From the NCBI RefSeq assembly GCF_014645615.1, contig NZ_BMMB01000002.1, positions 186,001-250,000 of the forward strand: 64,000 nt of DNA. The letters are read 5' to 3'. A program made the position numbers and the translations under genes. Positions 9,196-17,719 of the stretch are shown here, in pieces (within the stretch, counting starts at the first letter, position 1; every line of letters starts with the position of its first letter). This stretch comes from Paenibacillus hunanensis. Its GTDB lineage: Bacteria; Bacillota; Bacilli; Paenibacillales; Paenibacillaceae. The notes below the pieces were generated by a model. It did not search any database, had not been told where the DNA came from, and was given only the letters and a program-made list of their open reading frames with translations.

Positions 9196-9241
9196 GCAGT
9201 AGCAAAGCTTTAGAACTTAATATGATTAAAATGAATACTGA

Positions 9242-9955
9242 TTATTCGTTAGGAATATCCAGACTTTTAGCAACTTTTAAGAGCACTTTCTCATTCTGAT
9301 CAAAAAAGCTTTGTGGGACGTTAGCGTAAAAATGATACTCTACGTCGTCTTTTGACACATATACCATGTCATATAGAATCTTGTTATCTTCTTTACCGAT
9401 TACAAGTGTACCCTCTTTGCCATTATTAAAAGCAACGCGTTGTCGCTGTACATGGTTATCCTCATTATGATATGGATCGGATACGTCCTCCATATAGTTG
9501 GAAGCATAGACGCGAATATCGATGTCCGGATTGCCAACATACAGTATCTTCCCATCCCCATTGTCTGCCTCCTCGCCGGCTGTCCATGTCGCAGGATAAG
9601 CAATGGAATAGCCATAACGACTATTTACATAATGATAAACGGCTGGCTGCTGAGTATCTGTTGCTGGAACTGCTTCCTTTTGGGTTGAGTTAGAATCGGT
9701 AGATTCCGTGGGTGCTGTTGACGCTGCTTTATCAGAGGTAGCCATGTCTGGCGTATTTGACATCTCCTCTGCCAGATCAGAGCTCGACTCTTCACCATTC
9801 TCTGGAGTATTGCTGTTTGTATCAGCGCTGTCTGCTGTAACCGATTCTGCTGCCGATGTATTTATGTTCGACTTGTCTACAGGTGCCGTGTTGGAGCAGG
9901 CAGCACACAGTGCGATTATAGCGAACGCTGTACAGGTTAATAGTATTCTCTTCAT
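9242..9955 (-). CDS. Lipoprotein with Ser/Thr-rich linker and PsbP-like domain
   Basis: A 237-residue exported lipoprotein: lysine start, hydrophobic stretch and lipobox ALCAAC (lipidated Cys about 20). Residues about 21-108 are a low-complexity Ser/Thr/Asp/Glu spacer typical of proteins crossing the cell wall. The C-terminal globular part (YGYSIAYPATWTAGEEAD onward) resembles the PsbP-like fold found in several Firmicutes lipoproteins. Ribosome binding site GGAGAAG. The function is unknown. Confidence 0.8.
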   Translation of the reverse strand: MKRILLTCTAFAIIALCAACSNTAPVDKSNINTSAAESVTADSADTNSNTPENGEESSSDLAEEMSNTPDMATSDKAASTAPTESTDSNSTQKEAVPATDTQQPAVYHYVNSRYGYSIAYPATWTAGEEADNGDGKILYVGNPDIDIRVYASNYMEDVSDPYHNEDNHVQRQRVAFNNGKEGTLVIGKEDNKILYDMVYVSKDDVEYHFYANVPQSFFDQNEKVLLKVAKSLDIPNE

Positions 9956-10272
9956 ATTTCTTCTCCTTTTTACTTATGTACTTTACACTGTTCATTACCT
10001 TTGCAGTCTAGCTTCGCATGATCATAGATGGTTTATTCCAAACATTTATTACTTTTATAGTAATAGTATATGTAATAAGATACATCTTTGCATGTTTGGA
10101 ATGCTTAGCTATATATGTTCTTCTACCACAAAATAATGTTAAGACATTACGATAATACCCTGTACAGAGTTTGGAAAGGCAATTTCCTCTATATACATGC
10201 AAAAGCTCGGCTTTAAAAGCCGAGCTTTAACTGATTTGCTATTCAACTTTTTGCTTGTCCCCTCTTACAAAT
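9956..10272. other. Intergenic region with a spaced 11-bp inverted repeat
   Basis: ATTCCAAACAT (10035-10045) and its exact complement ATGTTTGGAAT (10092-10102) flank 46 bp of AT-rich DNA containing an inner stem (TATTAC/GTAATA). No gene is seen. The 68-bp unit looks like a long operator, a structured leader of the lipoprotein gene, or a tiny terminal-inverted-repeat remnant. Confidence 0.4.
10202..10228 (-). terminator. Intrinsic terminator of GNAT gene
   Basis: AAAGCTCGGCTTT and AAGCCGAGCTTT form an almost perfect stem, followed on minus by TTTTGC. It is 45 bp downstream of the acetyltransferase stop. Confidence 0.8.
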
Positions 10273-11007
10273 CTAATCTTCATCCAACTTAATCACATCC
10301 CAATTCGCAAACAGCGAGAACCCGGAAGCTTCCGCTAAGCGAATGGATGATATATTATTCTGCTGACAACGATACTGAGGTTCGAAGCCTTGCTTTAAAG
10401 CCTGAGCAGAAATCGCCCGCACAATCTGGCGTCCGAAGCCGTGACCACGGAAATGGGGTAATGTGATCACACCGAGATCAGCGAATGACGTACCTTTCCA
10501 TGGATACATACTAGCCACCGATACTAATCGATCCTCGATGAAACATCCGAACACAAGCCAGTGGTCTAATTCAACGAACGCTTCATCCAAATCATCTTTG
10601 GGCGCAGCAGAGAAGAAGGTTTCGAAAGCAGCGGTATCGTCTAGCGTTAACTGCCGAATCGTTGCCGGGAAATGTTCGTTTTGTATCCGATTTTGCTCCG
10701 CGCTTGGTAAGTAGAACAGATGGTCCGCGCCATTCAATTCTACTCCCGTACGCTGAAGCGTTTCGAATAACTTATCGGTAGTAATCTCGTTATCCAGTTC
10801 CAATCCTGTTCGCTGCGCAATATCGGGCGATAGTGAAAGGAACCCGCCCGCTCCACACAGATCAAGTAGCATGACACTACGCGCCGACGGTAGCTCGGCA
10901 TCGACGATCACACGATATGTCCCAGGCTGTGTACGATTGTTGCCAGGTAGCCAATAGTTGTAAACACAATCGGCAAAAGTCACATGAGGAAAAGCGAATT
11001 TGGTCAT
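10273..11007 (-). CDS. GNAT family acetyltransferase, two-part
   Basis: A 244-residue protein. The C-terminal half carries the GNAT core: VSVASMYPWKGTSFADLGVI, then LPHFRGHGFGRQIVRAI (R-G-x-G-x-G/R pyrophosphate loop) and YRCQQNNISSIRLAEASGF. The N-terminal ~110 residues have no signature I recognise and may hold a degenerate GNAT-like or substrate-recognition domain. AAAGGGAGG precedes the ATG by 6 nt. A short GNAT remnant lies just upstream on the same strand. The substrate is unknown. Confidence 0.8.
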   Translation of the reverse strand: MTKFAFPHVTFADCVYNYWLPGNNRTQPGTYRVIVDAELPSARSVMLLDLCGAGGFLSLSPDIAQRTGLELDNEITTDKLFETLQRTGVELNGADHLFYLPSAEQNRIQNEHFPATIRQLTLDDTAAFETFFSAAPKDDLDEAFVELDHWLVFGCFIEDRLVSVASMYPWKGTSFADLGVITLPHFRGHGFGRQIVRAISAQALKQGFEPQYRCQQNNISSIRLAEASGFSLFANWDVIKLDED

Positions 11008-11049
11008 AGCAATCCTCCCTTTCAGTTTAAGAATGTATATGCGACTCGG

Positions 11050-11166
11050 TCATGATCGACGGATAACACGCCACCCTTCAACTATTTGATTGTAAAAGGC
11101 ATCAAGTGCCGGGAAGTCGCTTTCGCGAAAATGTCGGATAGAATAAACAGAATTTTTACGTTGCAA
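11050..11166 (-). pseudogene. N-terminal remnant of a GNAT acetyltransferase
   Basis: Reading the minus strand from a TTG at 11166 gives about 38 residues ending in a TGA at 11050. They include SIRHFRESDFPALDAFYNQI, the characteristic first strand and helix of a GNAT fold, and then the frame stops. AAGGGG lies 12 nt before the TTG. The rest of the fold is missing, so this looks like a truncated gene left beside the intact acetyltransferase. The remainder of the 11008-11404 gap shows no other gene. Confidence 0.45.
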
Positions 11167-11412
11167 TGAAATTGCGTTCCCCTTACAAAAATCGGAATTC
11201 GCAGCATGATATTCCATCAAATGGAATCATCCTTTCCAGCAAGTAACCGCTTATTTCCAGTATGATCTAGAAAAAAGAGATGAAATGAACCGTTCTTGCG
11301 CAAATTGAAATAAATGTGGTTATTTTAGCTGTGATTCTCATCCAATCCTTGCAGACTTATATGACTGCATTCCACCCAGCTGGAAAGATCGGTAAAAGAC
11401 TGAAATGAACGG

Positions 11413-11455
11413 AAAAGCGCCAAATCGATCGAAGCTGACGGCTCTGGCGTTTTTT
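11413..11455 (+). terminator. Terminator-like hairpin in the AraC gene leader
   Basis: AAAAGCGCCA (11413-11422) pairs with TGGCGTTTTTT (11445-11455), with a small inner stem, followed by TTTTTTG. No plus-strand gene precedes it, so it may be a leader attenuator of the AraC-type gene. It sits just after the first in-frame ATG (11405), arguing for a later start. Confidence 0.45.
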
Positions 11456-11509
11456 GTTAGGATAGTAGGAAAGATCGGACAAGTGAAAGGAACGTCGGTA
11501 AGTGGGACG

Positions 11510-12499
11510 ATGGAAATGAGCATGAATGAAAAAACACAGTATCATCTACAATCGCATACAGAAACGAATACTCGATATGACGCCGATTCAACTGAAAAAT
11601 ACGGAACAATCGAGAGGATCGATAAAGTCCTTCAAGAAGTAGAACGACGGCTCGCGGAGAAAATCGTGCTTGATGAATTAGCAGCGTGTGTACATCTGTC
11701 CAAGTTCCACCTCCATCGCTTAATACGTGCTGCGACGGGGCTACCACTTATGGAATATATCCGTGCACGTCGATTGTCTGCTAGTGTAACAGACCTGCTT
11801 GCTTCAGACGGTGAGAAGACTATACTGAATCTCGCACTATCCTATGGTTTTGATCACGAGCAGTCGTATATCCGCTCGTTCAAACGGCAGTTCGGCGTGA
11901 CGCCAGCCCAATTTCGCCGTGGACATCAGGAGATCACACTGGTCGAACGGTATGATACGTCAGCGTTAAAGGAAATCCGGCGCGGTATTGTATTTGAACC
12001 AACATTTGTGATGAAGCCGCAAAGTCTGTATGCCGGACGGAAAGCGACCATCAATGAGCAGGATAATTGGGAGAATCTGACGGCAAATATACAAGGAGCT
12101 TCATTCTTTTACAACGAACACCCGAACATCCCAAATAAACTAAATCCTGGTGTATATATTGGACTGACGCTTTATACACCGGAGCATCTGCCTTATGCGA
12201 CCGATTATCTGACTTCGGCAGAGGTTTCTTCTTTTGACGGCATAGATGGGAAATGGGATACAGCGGTCATTCCTAGCTGTAAATACGCCGTATTCAAATA
12301 CATTGGAGATTTTCATGCAGAACATCTAAATATTCATGATCTTAACGATATCTGGAACTATATAGACGATTGGCTGATAAGATCGTCTTACATACAATCT
12401 CACCCTCACCATTTTGAATATATCGATATCGTTAACACACGCGAAGATTATTGCGAAGCGGATTTATATCTACCCATCGGAGATCGAAATGATGGATGA
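11510..12499 (+). CDS. AraC family regulator with GyrI-like effector domain
   Basis: Two AraC helix-turn-helix units (from ERIDKVLQEVERRLAEKIVL through FDHEQSYIRSFKRQFGVTPAQFRRG) are followed by a GyrI/Rob-type ligand-binding domain (PQSLYAGRKATINE onward, ending EADLYLPI). This N-terminal-HTH architecture is shared by Rob and TetD-like multidrug and stress regulators. The frame is open from ATG 11405, but the terminator-like hairpin inside that stretch favours ATG 11510, 11516 or 11522; none has a strong ribosome binding site, so the start is uncertain. Monocistronic. Likely activates efflux or resistance genes elsewhere. Confidence 0.8.
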   Translation: MEMSMNEKTQYHLQSHTETNTRYDADSTEKYGTIERIDKVLQEVERRLAEKIVLDELAACVHLSKFHLHRLIRAATGLPLMEYIRARRLSASVTDLLASDGEKTILNLALSYGFDHEQSYIRSFKRQFGVTPAQFRRGHQEITLVERYDTSALKEIRRGIVFEPTFVMKPQSLYAGRKATINEQDNWENLTANIQGASFFYNEHPNIPNKLNPGVYIGLTLYTPEHLPYATDYLTSAEVSSFDGIDGKWDTAVIPSCKYAVFKYIGDFHAEHLNIHDLNDIWNYIDDWLIRSSYIQSHPHHFEYIDIVNTREDYCEADLYLPIGDRNDG

Positions 12500-12682
12500 A
12501 TAGAATCGGAATCATTATCTTTTTATCGATTGCTTAATAATCCAATTCTTAATTACAAGGCTCCTAAGTGAGCCCAAACTTTTATCTCCCCTTTACGTCA
12601 ATTTAAGTTTGATTTAAGCCAGCTCGGTTATGATAGCTATGCAACAACTCATTACGAAAGCATAGCAAAGCGAGGTATCCAT

Positions 12683-13111
12683 ATGAAACGCACGACCATT
12701 AATCACCATGCTCGCAAGGGCAAAAGGATGATCAGTACACTGCTGCTTGGCATCGCAATCAGCAGTCTGTTGCTCGGAGAGCAAGCCAACGCACAGGCAG
12801 CCGTTAAAACGTCCACTGGCTCTTCTGTTGTCCGGCAACAGCAGGACCCGTTCTTGAGTACAGTTGGCGCCGATTCAGATGAGGATGTCTATGATGACCT
12901 GTACGAAGGCGGTAGCCTGGCAGACACTGCCCGCCGCAACAACAAAAACCCGCAGGCGGTTATCGACCTGCAGGTTGCACAAATGAACGAGCTGCTTACG
13001 CAGCGACTGATTAACGGAAGTATCACGCCTGATACATACCGGGCGCAAAAGGAAGAGCTGACCGAGCTGATTACCAAAAGCGTATACGGACAGCATCCTT
13101 ATAACCTGTAG
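12683..13111 (+). CDS. Small secreted hypothetical protein
   Basis: 142 residues with a long signal peptide: basic start (MKRTTINHHARKGKR), hydrophobic core (ISTLLLGIAISSLLLG) and likely AQA-type cleavage near residue 40. The mature part holds a helical module (SLADTARRNNKNPQAVIDLQVAQM, then LINGSITPDTYRAQKEELTELI) resembling the short repeat found in many secreted Firmicutes proteins of unknown function. Ribosome binding site GCGAGG. It ends one base before the converging acetyltransferase gene. Confidence 0.7.
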   Translation: MKRTTINHHARKGKRMISTLLLGIAISSLLLGEQANAQAAVKTSTGSSVVRQQQDPFLSTVGADSDEDVYDDLYEGGSLADTARRNNKNPQAVIDLQVAQMNELLTQRLINGSITPDTYRAQKEELTELITKSVYGQHPYNL

Positions 13112-13112
13112 G

Positions 13113-13610
13113 CTACAGCCAGTACGTCATTAAAATGTCATCCACATATCGTCCATGAATATAAAATTGTTCCTGAAGCCGTCCATTTTCGACGAATCCG
13201 TATTTGTCGTAAAAGTGGACGGCTTCTGTATTGGTCGACAGCACCCGTAGCGTTAGCTTACGAATATGTCGTGTACGCGCATGCTCACATAATGCATCCA
13301 GCAACCGTCTGGCAATGCCCTGACGACGATAATCCGGATGCACCGCGATATGAATATCATACACATGCTGGCTAACGGTAAACGATTGCGGATAACCAAA
13401 GCCAACATACCCACATACCTGATCTCCATGCACAGCCAGGAGCTGACTACCAGGCGGACACGCCTGCAAATATTGACGGCGAGATGAGCAGTAAAAGACC
13501 GACGGTGTATTCAAATGATTCCACACAAGCTGATCCAGCTGCATCAGCTGACGAGCATCCTTCATTGTAGAGGGGCGAATGATCGTTTCAGAAGTCAATG
13601 GGATCGACAT
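13113..13610 (-). CDS. GNAT family acetyltransferase (RimI-like)
   Basis: A 165-residue acetyltransferase with the complete core: VYDIHIAVHPDYRRQGIARRLLDALCEHA (V-x-P-x-x-R-x-x-G-x-A loop), TLRVLSTNTEAVHFYDKYGFVENGRL. The start is ATG 13610, with AAAGGAG 7 nt upstream; an in-frame ATG 33 codons earlier lacks such a site. Substrate unknown. The 332-bp gap to the next gene (13611-13942) shows no further feature. Confidence 0.85.
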   Translation of the reverse strand: MSIPLTSETIIRPSTMKDARQLMQLDQLVWNHLNTPSVFYCSSRRQYLQACPPGSQLLAVHGDQVCGYVGFGYPQSFTVSQHVYDIHIAVHPDYRRQGIARRLLDALCEHARTRHIRKLTLRVLSTNTEAVHFYDKYGFVENGRLQEQFYIHGRYVDDILMTYWL

Positions 13611-13942
13611 GACAGGACTCCTTTCGGAAAAAGCAGCGGTCTGGGCTATGCCCATCCAATCAGGCAATGGTTGAGCATATAGACGCTGGCATGAAATGCA
13701 CATCACCAACGTCTTAGCGCTATTGTTCGCCTGTATGGCTTATTATAGCACTGCTCACTCCATACTTAACATCGAGGAGTCAAAGTTTTACACTGCACCG
13801 CGTCCGTTTTACAAAATCTCCGGCTATCCTTCTTATTCGCTTCACTACCGTCAGTAAGCCTATGTTCCCTGCTATAGTTTAACGATTTATCAACCTACTA
13901 TTTTATTGCCATACTTCTCTACTGCCCTTACCTTAATTAATC

Positions 13943-15169
13943 TTACTGCCGTGGCTGTAGCTGCGCCCCATGCCGCTGTGCTGCACTGTGTACCATATAA
14001 AACAGCAACGACAGAATGGCAGCCGCGACTGCCACCCATGTCACTGGCATCAATCCACCCCGATCATAAAATACACCCATCACATATGGCCCGATGACAC
14101 GACCGACTGCACCAATCCCACCTGCAACACCGAGATAAAATGGCGCATACGCCCCCGTGCGTTCCGATACAAAGGACGGAATCGCTGGCGAGATGAGCAT
14201 TTCACCAAACGTTGTCAGCACCATCGCAATGACAAAGGCTGGATATCCCGGATACGTTAAAATGACAATGTACCCGAGCAAATAAAAGACCGCACTTGCT
14301 GTCATCTGCGCCTGTGCCGTGCGCGCGAATAGTCGTCGTACCAGATTCACAAATGGCTGTCCGGCAAAGATCAGCACGCCATTTAGCGTCCAGAGCAGAC
14401 TGTAATAGCTAATCAGCAGACCGGAACTGACGATATGCGGCGATACGCCTGTATTCCAGATCGAATTGCCCAGCCATAGAAACATCGTCGCAATCCCCAT
14501 AAACAAATACACACGCACCTGCCGTAGCAGCCAGCCTGTTCGTTCGCCTGGCGCAGACTTGGGTCGCCCTGGATTATTATCATCGATCTGAGACGGATCG
14601 GCTGTCCCGATCTTACCCAGATACACAAAGAAAAAGATCGCAAATCCAACGCAGCTGATCCCATTAATGACAAATGATAAATAATACGAAATATCCGCCA
14701 GCACGCCACACAATGCCGTCCCCAGCGCAACCCCGATATTATTCGCTACATACACGATATTAAATAGCTCTCCCCGCCGATCCGCAAACCGGAAGCCGAT
14801 AAACGCCTGAATCGCTGGCATCGACATAGAGTTGAACAATCCGATAAACACCATTGCCCCCATGAATAATGGAAAATGGCTGCTAACGGCTGGTAATGTG
14901 AACAAGAATGCCCCATTTAACAGCAGCGAGCCTACGATCAGACGCCGTACACCCAATCGATGATAGAGCGCGCCACCTAATAGCTGCCCAATAATACCAC
15001 CAAGTGATTGTAAGAGCACCACCAGCCCGGCATCCTGCATCGGACGCCCTAGCTCCTGATAAACGAATAATGTGACGAGTGGCCACATCAAAGACCCGCC
15101 TGCTGCGTTGAGCAGACTGGCGAGTAGAAAGACTTGAATTTCCCGTGGATACGTTTTGAGCCAGCGCAT
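13943..15169 (-). CDS. MFS transporter, multidrug-efflux type
   Basis: A 408-residue twelve-helix major facilitator. The first loop motif GGIIGQLLGGALYHRLGVRRL matches MFS motif A (G-x-x-x-D/G-x-x-G-x-R), and the mid-protein loop is charged (residues about 185-215). It resembles YttB/YqjV-like DHA1 exporters of Bacillales. AAAGGA lies before the ATG. Monocistronic. The substrate is unknown; drug or metabolite export is the usual role. Confidence 0.85.
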   Translation of the reverse strand: MRWLKTYPREIQVFLLASLLNAAGGSLMWPLVTLFVYQELGRPMQDAGLVVLLQSLGGIIGQLLGGALYHRLGVRRLIVGSLLLNGAFLFTLPAVSSHFPLFMGAMVFIGLFNSMSMPAIQAFIGFRFADRRGELFNIVYVANNIGVALGTALCGVLADISYYLSFVINGISCVGFAIFFFVYLGKIGTADPSQIDDNNPGRPKSAPGERTGWLLRQVRVYLFMGIATMFLWLGNSIWNTGVSPHIVSSGLLISYYSLLWTLNGVLIFAGQPFVNLVRRLFARTAQAQMTASAVFYLLGYIVILTYPGYPAFVIAMVLTTFGEMLISPAIPSFVSERTGAYAPFYLGVAGGIGAVGRVIGPYVMGVFYDRGGLMPVTWVAVAAAILSLLFYMVHSAAQRHGAQLQPRQ

Positions 15170-15813
15170 GATGAATTCCTTTCCCTAGGTAGACCTGCTA
15201 ATCGCAAGCGTACCTCTATGCTGTATAATCAACTGCAAGTGCTGCCATTAACCCGGCAGGCATATGTTATGTATTCATGTTCAAAATGATTGATCAAACA
15301 CATAGCTTCTAGTATGCTTCATGGCAGTTATAATGGGCAAGCATATCCTTTGCCGCTTTACACGGATAAGGAGCTGAATAGGCAAGGTACACCGTATCCT
15401 TTTTCGAGCTGGAATAACGATGTATGTGGTTAAGCGCAGACTCCTGCCAAATCGCGAAATCGTATAACAATGTGGAAGACAATAGTAAGCGATCCATTGC
15501 CCTATTTCACCATTAAAAACGCACCTGTTTATGCTGGAATCGAAGATGGAAGAATCTACTGCAAATTTTTTAGTTATTTTAAATTCAGTTATGTTTCAAT
15601 CGGTCGGCGCCCGTTTAACAATAAGTAACGGCATTTGGCGAGAGTGATGTCCCCTTCATTCTCACCCTCTGTCATATCATGGACCACTCCCGGAATCCGC
15701 CATATCACGGTTTCGTTCCCCCGAACCGCGACATGGCGGATTTCATTTTGTCTATTTTCAGCTTAATGCCTGTCGCTATCGTATACATAATTCAATCCAT
15801 CATATAGATAAAC
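15170..15813. other. Long intergenic region with an orphan hairpin
   Basis: No convincing gene. A strong hairpin at 15692-15742 has outer stem AATCCGCCAT with ATGGCGGATT and an interrupted inner stem (CGGTT with AACCG), followed on plus by TTTCATTTTG. No plus-strand gene precedes it, so it may end a small RNA. A 62-codon minus-strand frame (15309-15497) has no proper ribosome binding site. Confidence 0.45.
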
Positions 15814-15845
15814 AAATGACCCGCCAGCAGGCAGGTCATTTTTGG
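15814..15845 (-). terminator. Intrinsic terminator of histidine kinase gene
   Basis: On minus, AAATGACCTGCC pairs with GGCGGGTCATTT around a short loop, followed by GTTTATC. It lies 75 bp after the kinase stop codon. Confidence 0.8.
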
Positions 15846-15920
15846 TCTATTTTGTACAAATAGCTCATGTGTATATTCGGATCATTCGTGTACGTCAGGA
15901 TCATAAGATGTCCATATCTT

Positions 15921-17144
15921 TTAACGATGTCCTTGCTGTAGCGCCAGAATGCTATTGAGCAGATGAATTTTACGGATCGGCTTGGTGATAACCGTCTCGA
16001 AGGTATCGCGGAATTCGCCCTCGACCTTTTCACCCAGCGGAGCAAGCAGGAATAGCTGCTGCTTCTGAATCTTCGTCCGCTCGCGTATCCAGCGCTCGCG
16101 ATCCAGCATATCCAGATCGACCAGCACCAGATCATAATCATGATGATACAACTCATCAAAGAAACGCTCATCCATATCATCTGCAATCGTTACCTGCGCG
16201 CCCCACTCCACCAGCATGTCATGAATCAAACCACGACAGATCGCATTGTGCTCCAGCAACAAAATACGCAGATCATGCAGTACATTATCCTTAAATGGAA
16301 TCGACGGTAGATCGGTATACCGTTCAAACTCCAGCGTAATACTAACCGAGGTACCCACACCATGCAGACTTTCCGCTTGAATCGTGCCACCCATCAGCTC
16401 GGTGAGCTGCTTACAGATCGCCAGTCCAAGCCCGGTTCCCTGATGCATATGCTCGCTCTGCTCATGCATTTGCTCATACATTTTGAAAATATCGTTCAGA
16501 CGCTCCGGTGGAATCCCGATGCCTGTATCCTCTACAGATACCTTTACCGTTAATCGTTCGAGATCATCATTCGGCAACATAAACAGCGATACGCTAATAT
16601 CGCCTTTTTTCGTGAATTTGATCGCATTTTGTAGCAGATTCATAATGATCTGCCGCACCTTGAGGGCATCCCCGATCACGAACAGCGGAATATCTGAATG
16701 CACATTCAAATGCACCTGCACACCCTTTTCAAAGGCGCGTGGTGCCAGCGCATACGTCAAATCCTCCATCGTATTGATCAGATCAAACGGATCGCGTGCA
16801 AGCTTCATCTTTCCTGCTTCAATTTTACCAATATCGAGCAAATTGTTCACAAGCGTCATCAGCGATTCACTGCTCGTATGCAGCACATGAAGATAACCCT
16901 GCTGCTCCTCATCCAGACTCGTATTGCGTAGCAGGTCGCTCATGGACAAAATTCCATTCATCGGTGTACGAATCTCATGGCTCAGCATGGCGATGAAGCG
17001 CGCCTTATTCTCAGCTGACTGCTCCGCCTGTTCGCGTTCCTGCTGTTCGCTGGCAAGCTGCTGCTGAAGCTGCCGTAGCTCCTGCTCCATCTCGTTTTGT
17101 TTTTGGATCATTTCATTCCATTTATATTCATTCAACTTTTCCAT
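15921..17144 (-). CDS. Soluble hybrid sensor histidine kinase with degenerate receiver
   Basis: 407 residues, no membrane segment. An N-terminal coiled coil rich in Gln/Glu (about 5-50) leads into HisKA with the phospho-His in MLSHEIRTPMNG, then HATPase_c with the N-box NLLQNAIKFT, G1 DTGIGIP and G2 GTGLGLAI. Residues about 290-400 form a receiver-like domain: DLVLVDLDM keeps the acceptor Asp and ITKPIRKIH the Lys, but the acidic pair is weakened (RILLLEHNA). No PAS or other sensor domain is present, so it may take its signal from partner proteins through the coiled coil. No response regulator gene adjoins it. Confidence 0.88.
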   Translation of the reverse strand: MEKLNEYKWNEMIQKQNEMEQELRQLQQQLASEQQEREQAEQSAENKARFIAMLSHEIRTPMNGILSMSDLLRNTSLDEEQQGYLHVLHTSSESLMTLVNNLLDIGKIEAGKMKLARDPFDLINTMEDLTYALAPRAFEKGVQVHLNVHSDIPLFVIGDALKVRQIIMNLLQNAIKFTKKGDISVSLFMLPNDDLERLTVKVSVEDTGIGIPPERLNDIFKMYEQMHEQSEHMHQGTGLGLAICKQLTELMGGTIQAESLHGVGTSVSITLEFERYTDLPSIPFKDNVLHDLRILLLEHNAICRGLIHDMLVEWGAQVTIADDMDERFFDELYHHDYDLVLVDLDMLDRERWIRERTKIQKQQLFLLAPLGEKVEGEFRDTFETVITKPIRKIHLLNSILALQQGHR

Positions 17145-17271
17145 ACTGCACCTCTTGATTCGTTCTGCGACATATCAATCCATTTATTACCCGATCATCA
17201 TATTTTGAAACGAGACTGAGTACTGGAAGGTGGCTGTCTGGTTTCGTCTATTTTACAAGCTATAGCTTTAG

Positions 17272-17367
17272 TTTCTGTTTCTGCTTCTGCTTCTGCTTCT
17301 GCTTCTGCTTCTGCTTCTGCTTCTGCTTCTGCTTCTGCTTCTGCTTCTGCTTCTGCTTCTGCTTCTG
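17272..17367. repeat. Hexanucleotide microsatellite (CTTCTG)14
   Basis: Two TTTCTG units (17272-17283) are followed by fourteen perfect CTTCTG units (17284-17367). The tract starts about 130 bp upstream of the kinase start codon and is in no reading frame I can support. Length variation could alter promoter spacing or transcript structure. Confidence 0.97.
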
Positions 17368-17453
17368 CTTCAAAGTGTAGATTTAGATATGATCACATAG
17401 CAATGCTTATGGTATGTAATCCGTGCTATAACTAGTATTCCCCAATTTAGCTA

Positions 17454-17522
17454 CAAAAAAAGCACCCTGCGCTGAATATTAGTACATGTGAGTCGTCTAA
17501 TATCTCAGTAGAAGGTGCTTTG
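17454..17522 (-). terminator. Terminator of formate/nitrite channel gene
   Basis: On minus, AAAGCACC with GGTGCTTT close a stem that also contains CTGA/TCAG and ATATTAG/CTAATAT helices. A run of seven T follows. It lies about 200 bp downstream of the channel gene and ends any transcript before the kinase leader. Confidence 0.85.
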
Positions 17523-17618
17523 GTATTCAGTATTCAGTATTCAGTATTTGGTATTCAGTACTTGGTACCCAGCATTTAGTGTTCATTGTTTACTATCTGG
17601 TACTCAGTACATTCAGCA
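17522..17618. repeat. Degenerate heptamer array (GTATTCA family)
   Basis: Three exact TATTCAG heptamers (about 17523-17545) grade into diverged copies such as GTATTTG, GTACTTG and GTACTCA up to about 17618. It is non-coding and lies between the channel gene and its terminator. Confidence 0.8.
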
Positions 17619-17719
17619 TGTAGATGATACGATTTCACTCTACAGCAACTTCTCTCGCCTTGCACATACTCCCTTCCATTTATGAAAGAGGAGCTATGGG
17701 GAGGAGCTATAGCGCTAAC

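Noticed and set aside
15309..15497. 62-codon minus-strand frame in the gene desert
   Set aside because: Only GGG two bases before the ATG; no family resemblance.
17272..17367. Hexamer tract considered as a coding repeat (Leu-Leu, Ser-Ala or Glu-Ala)
   Set aside because: None of the six frames through it has a start codon with a ribosome binding site or an open frame of useful length.
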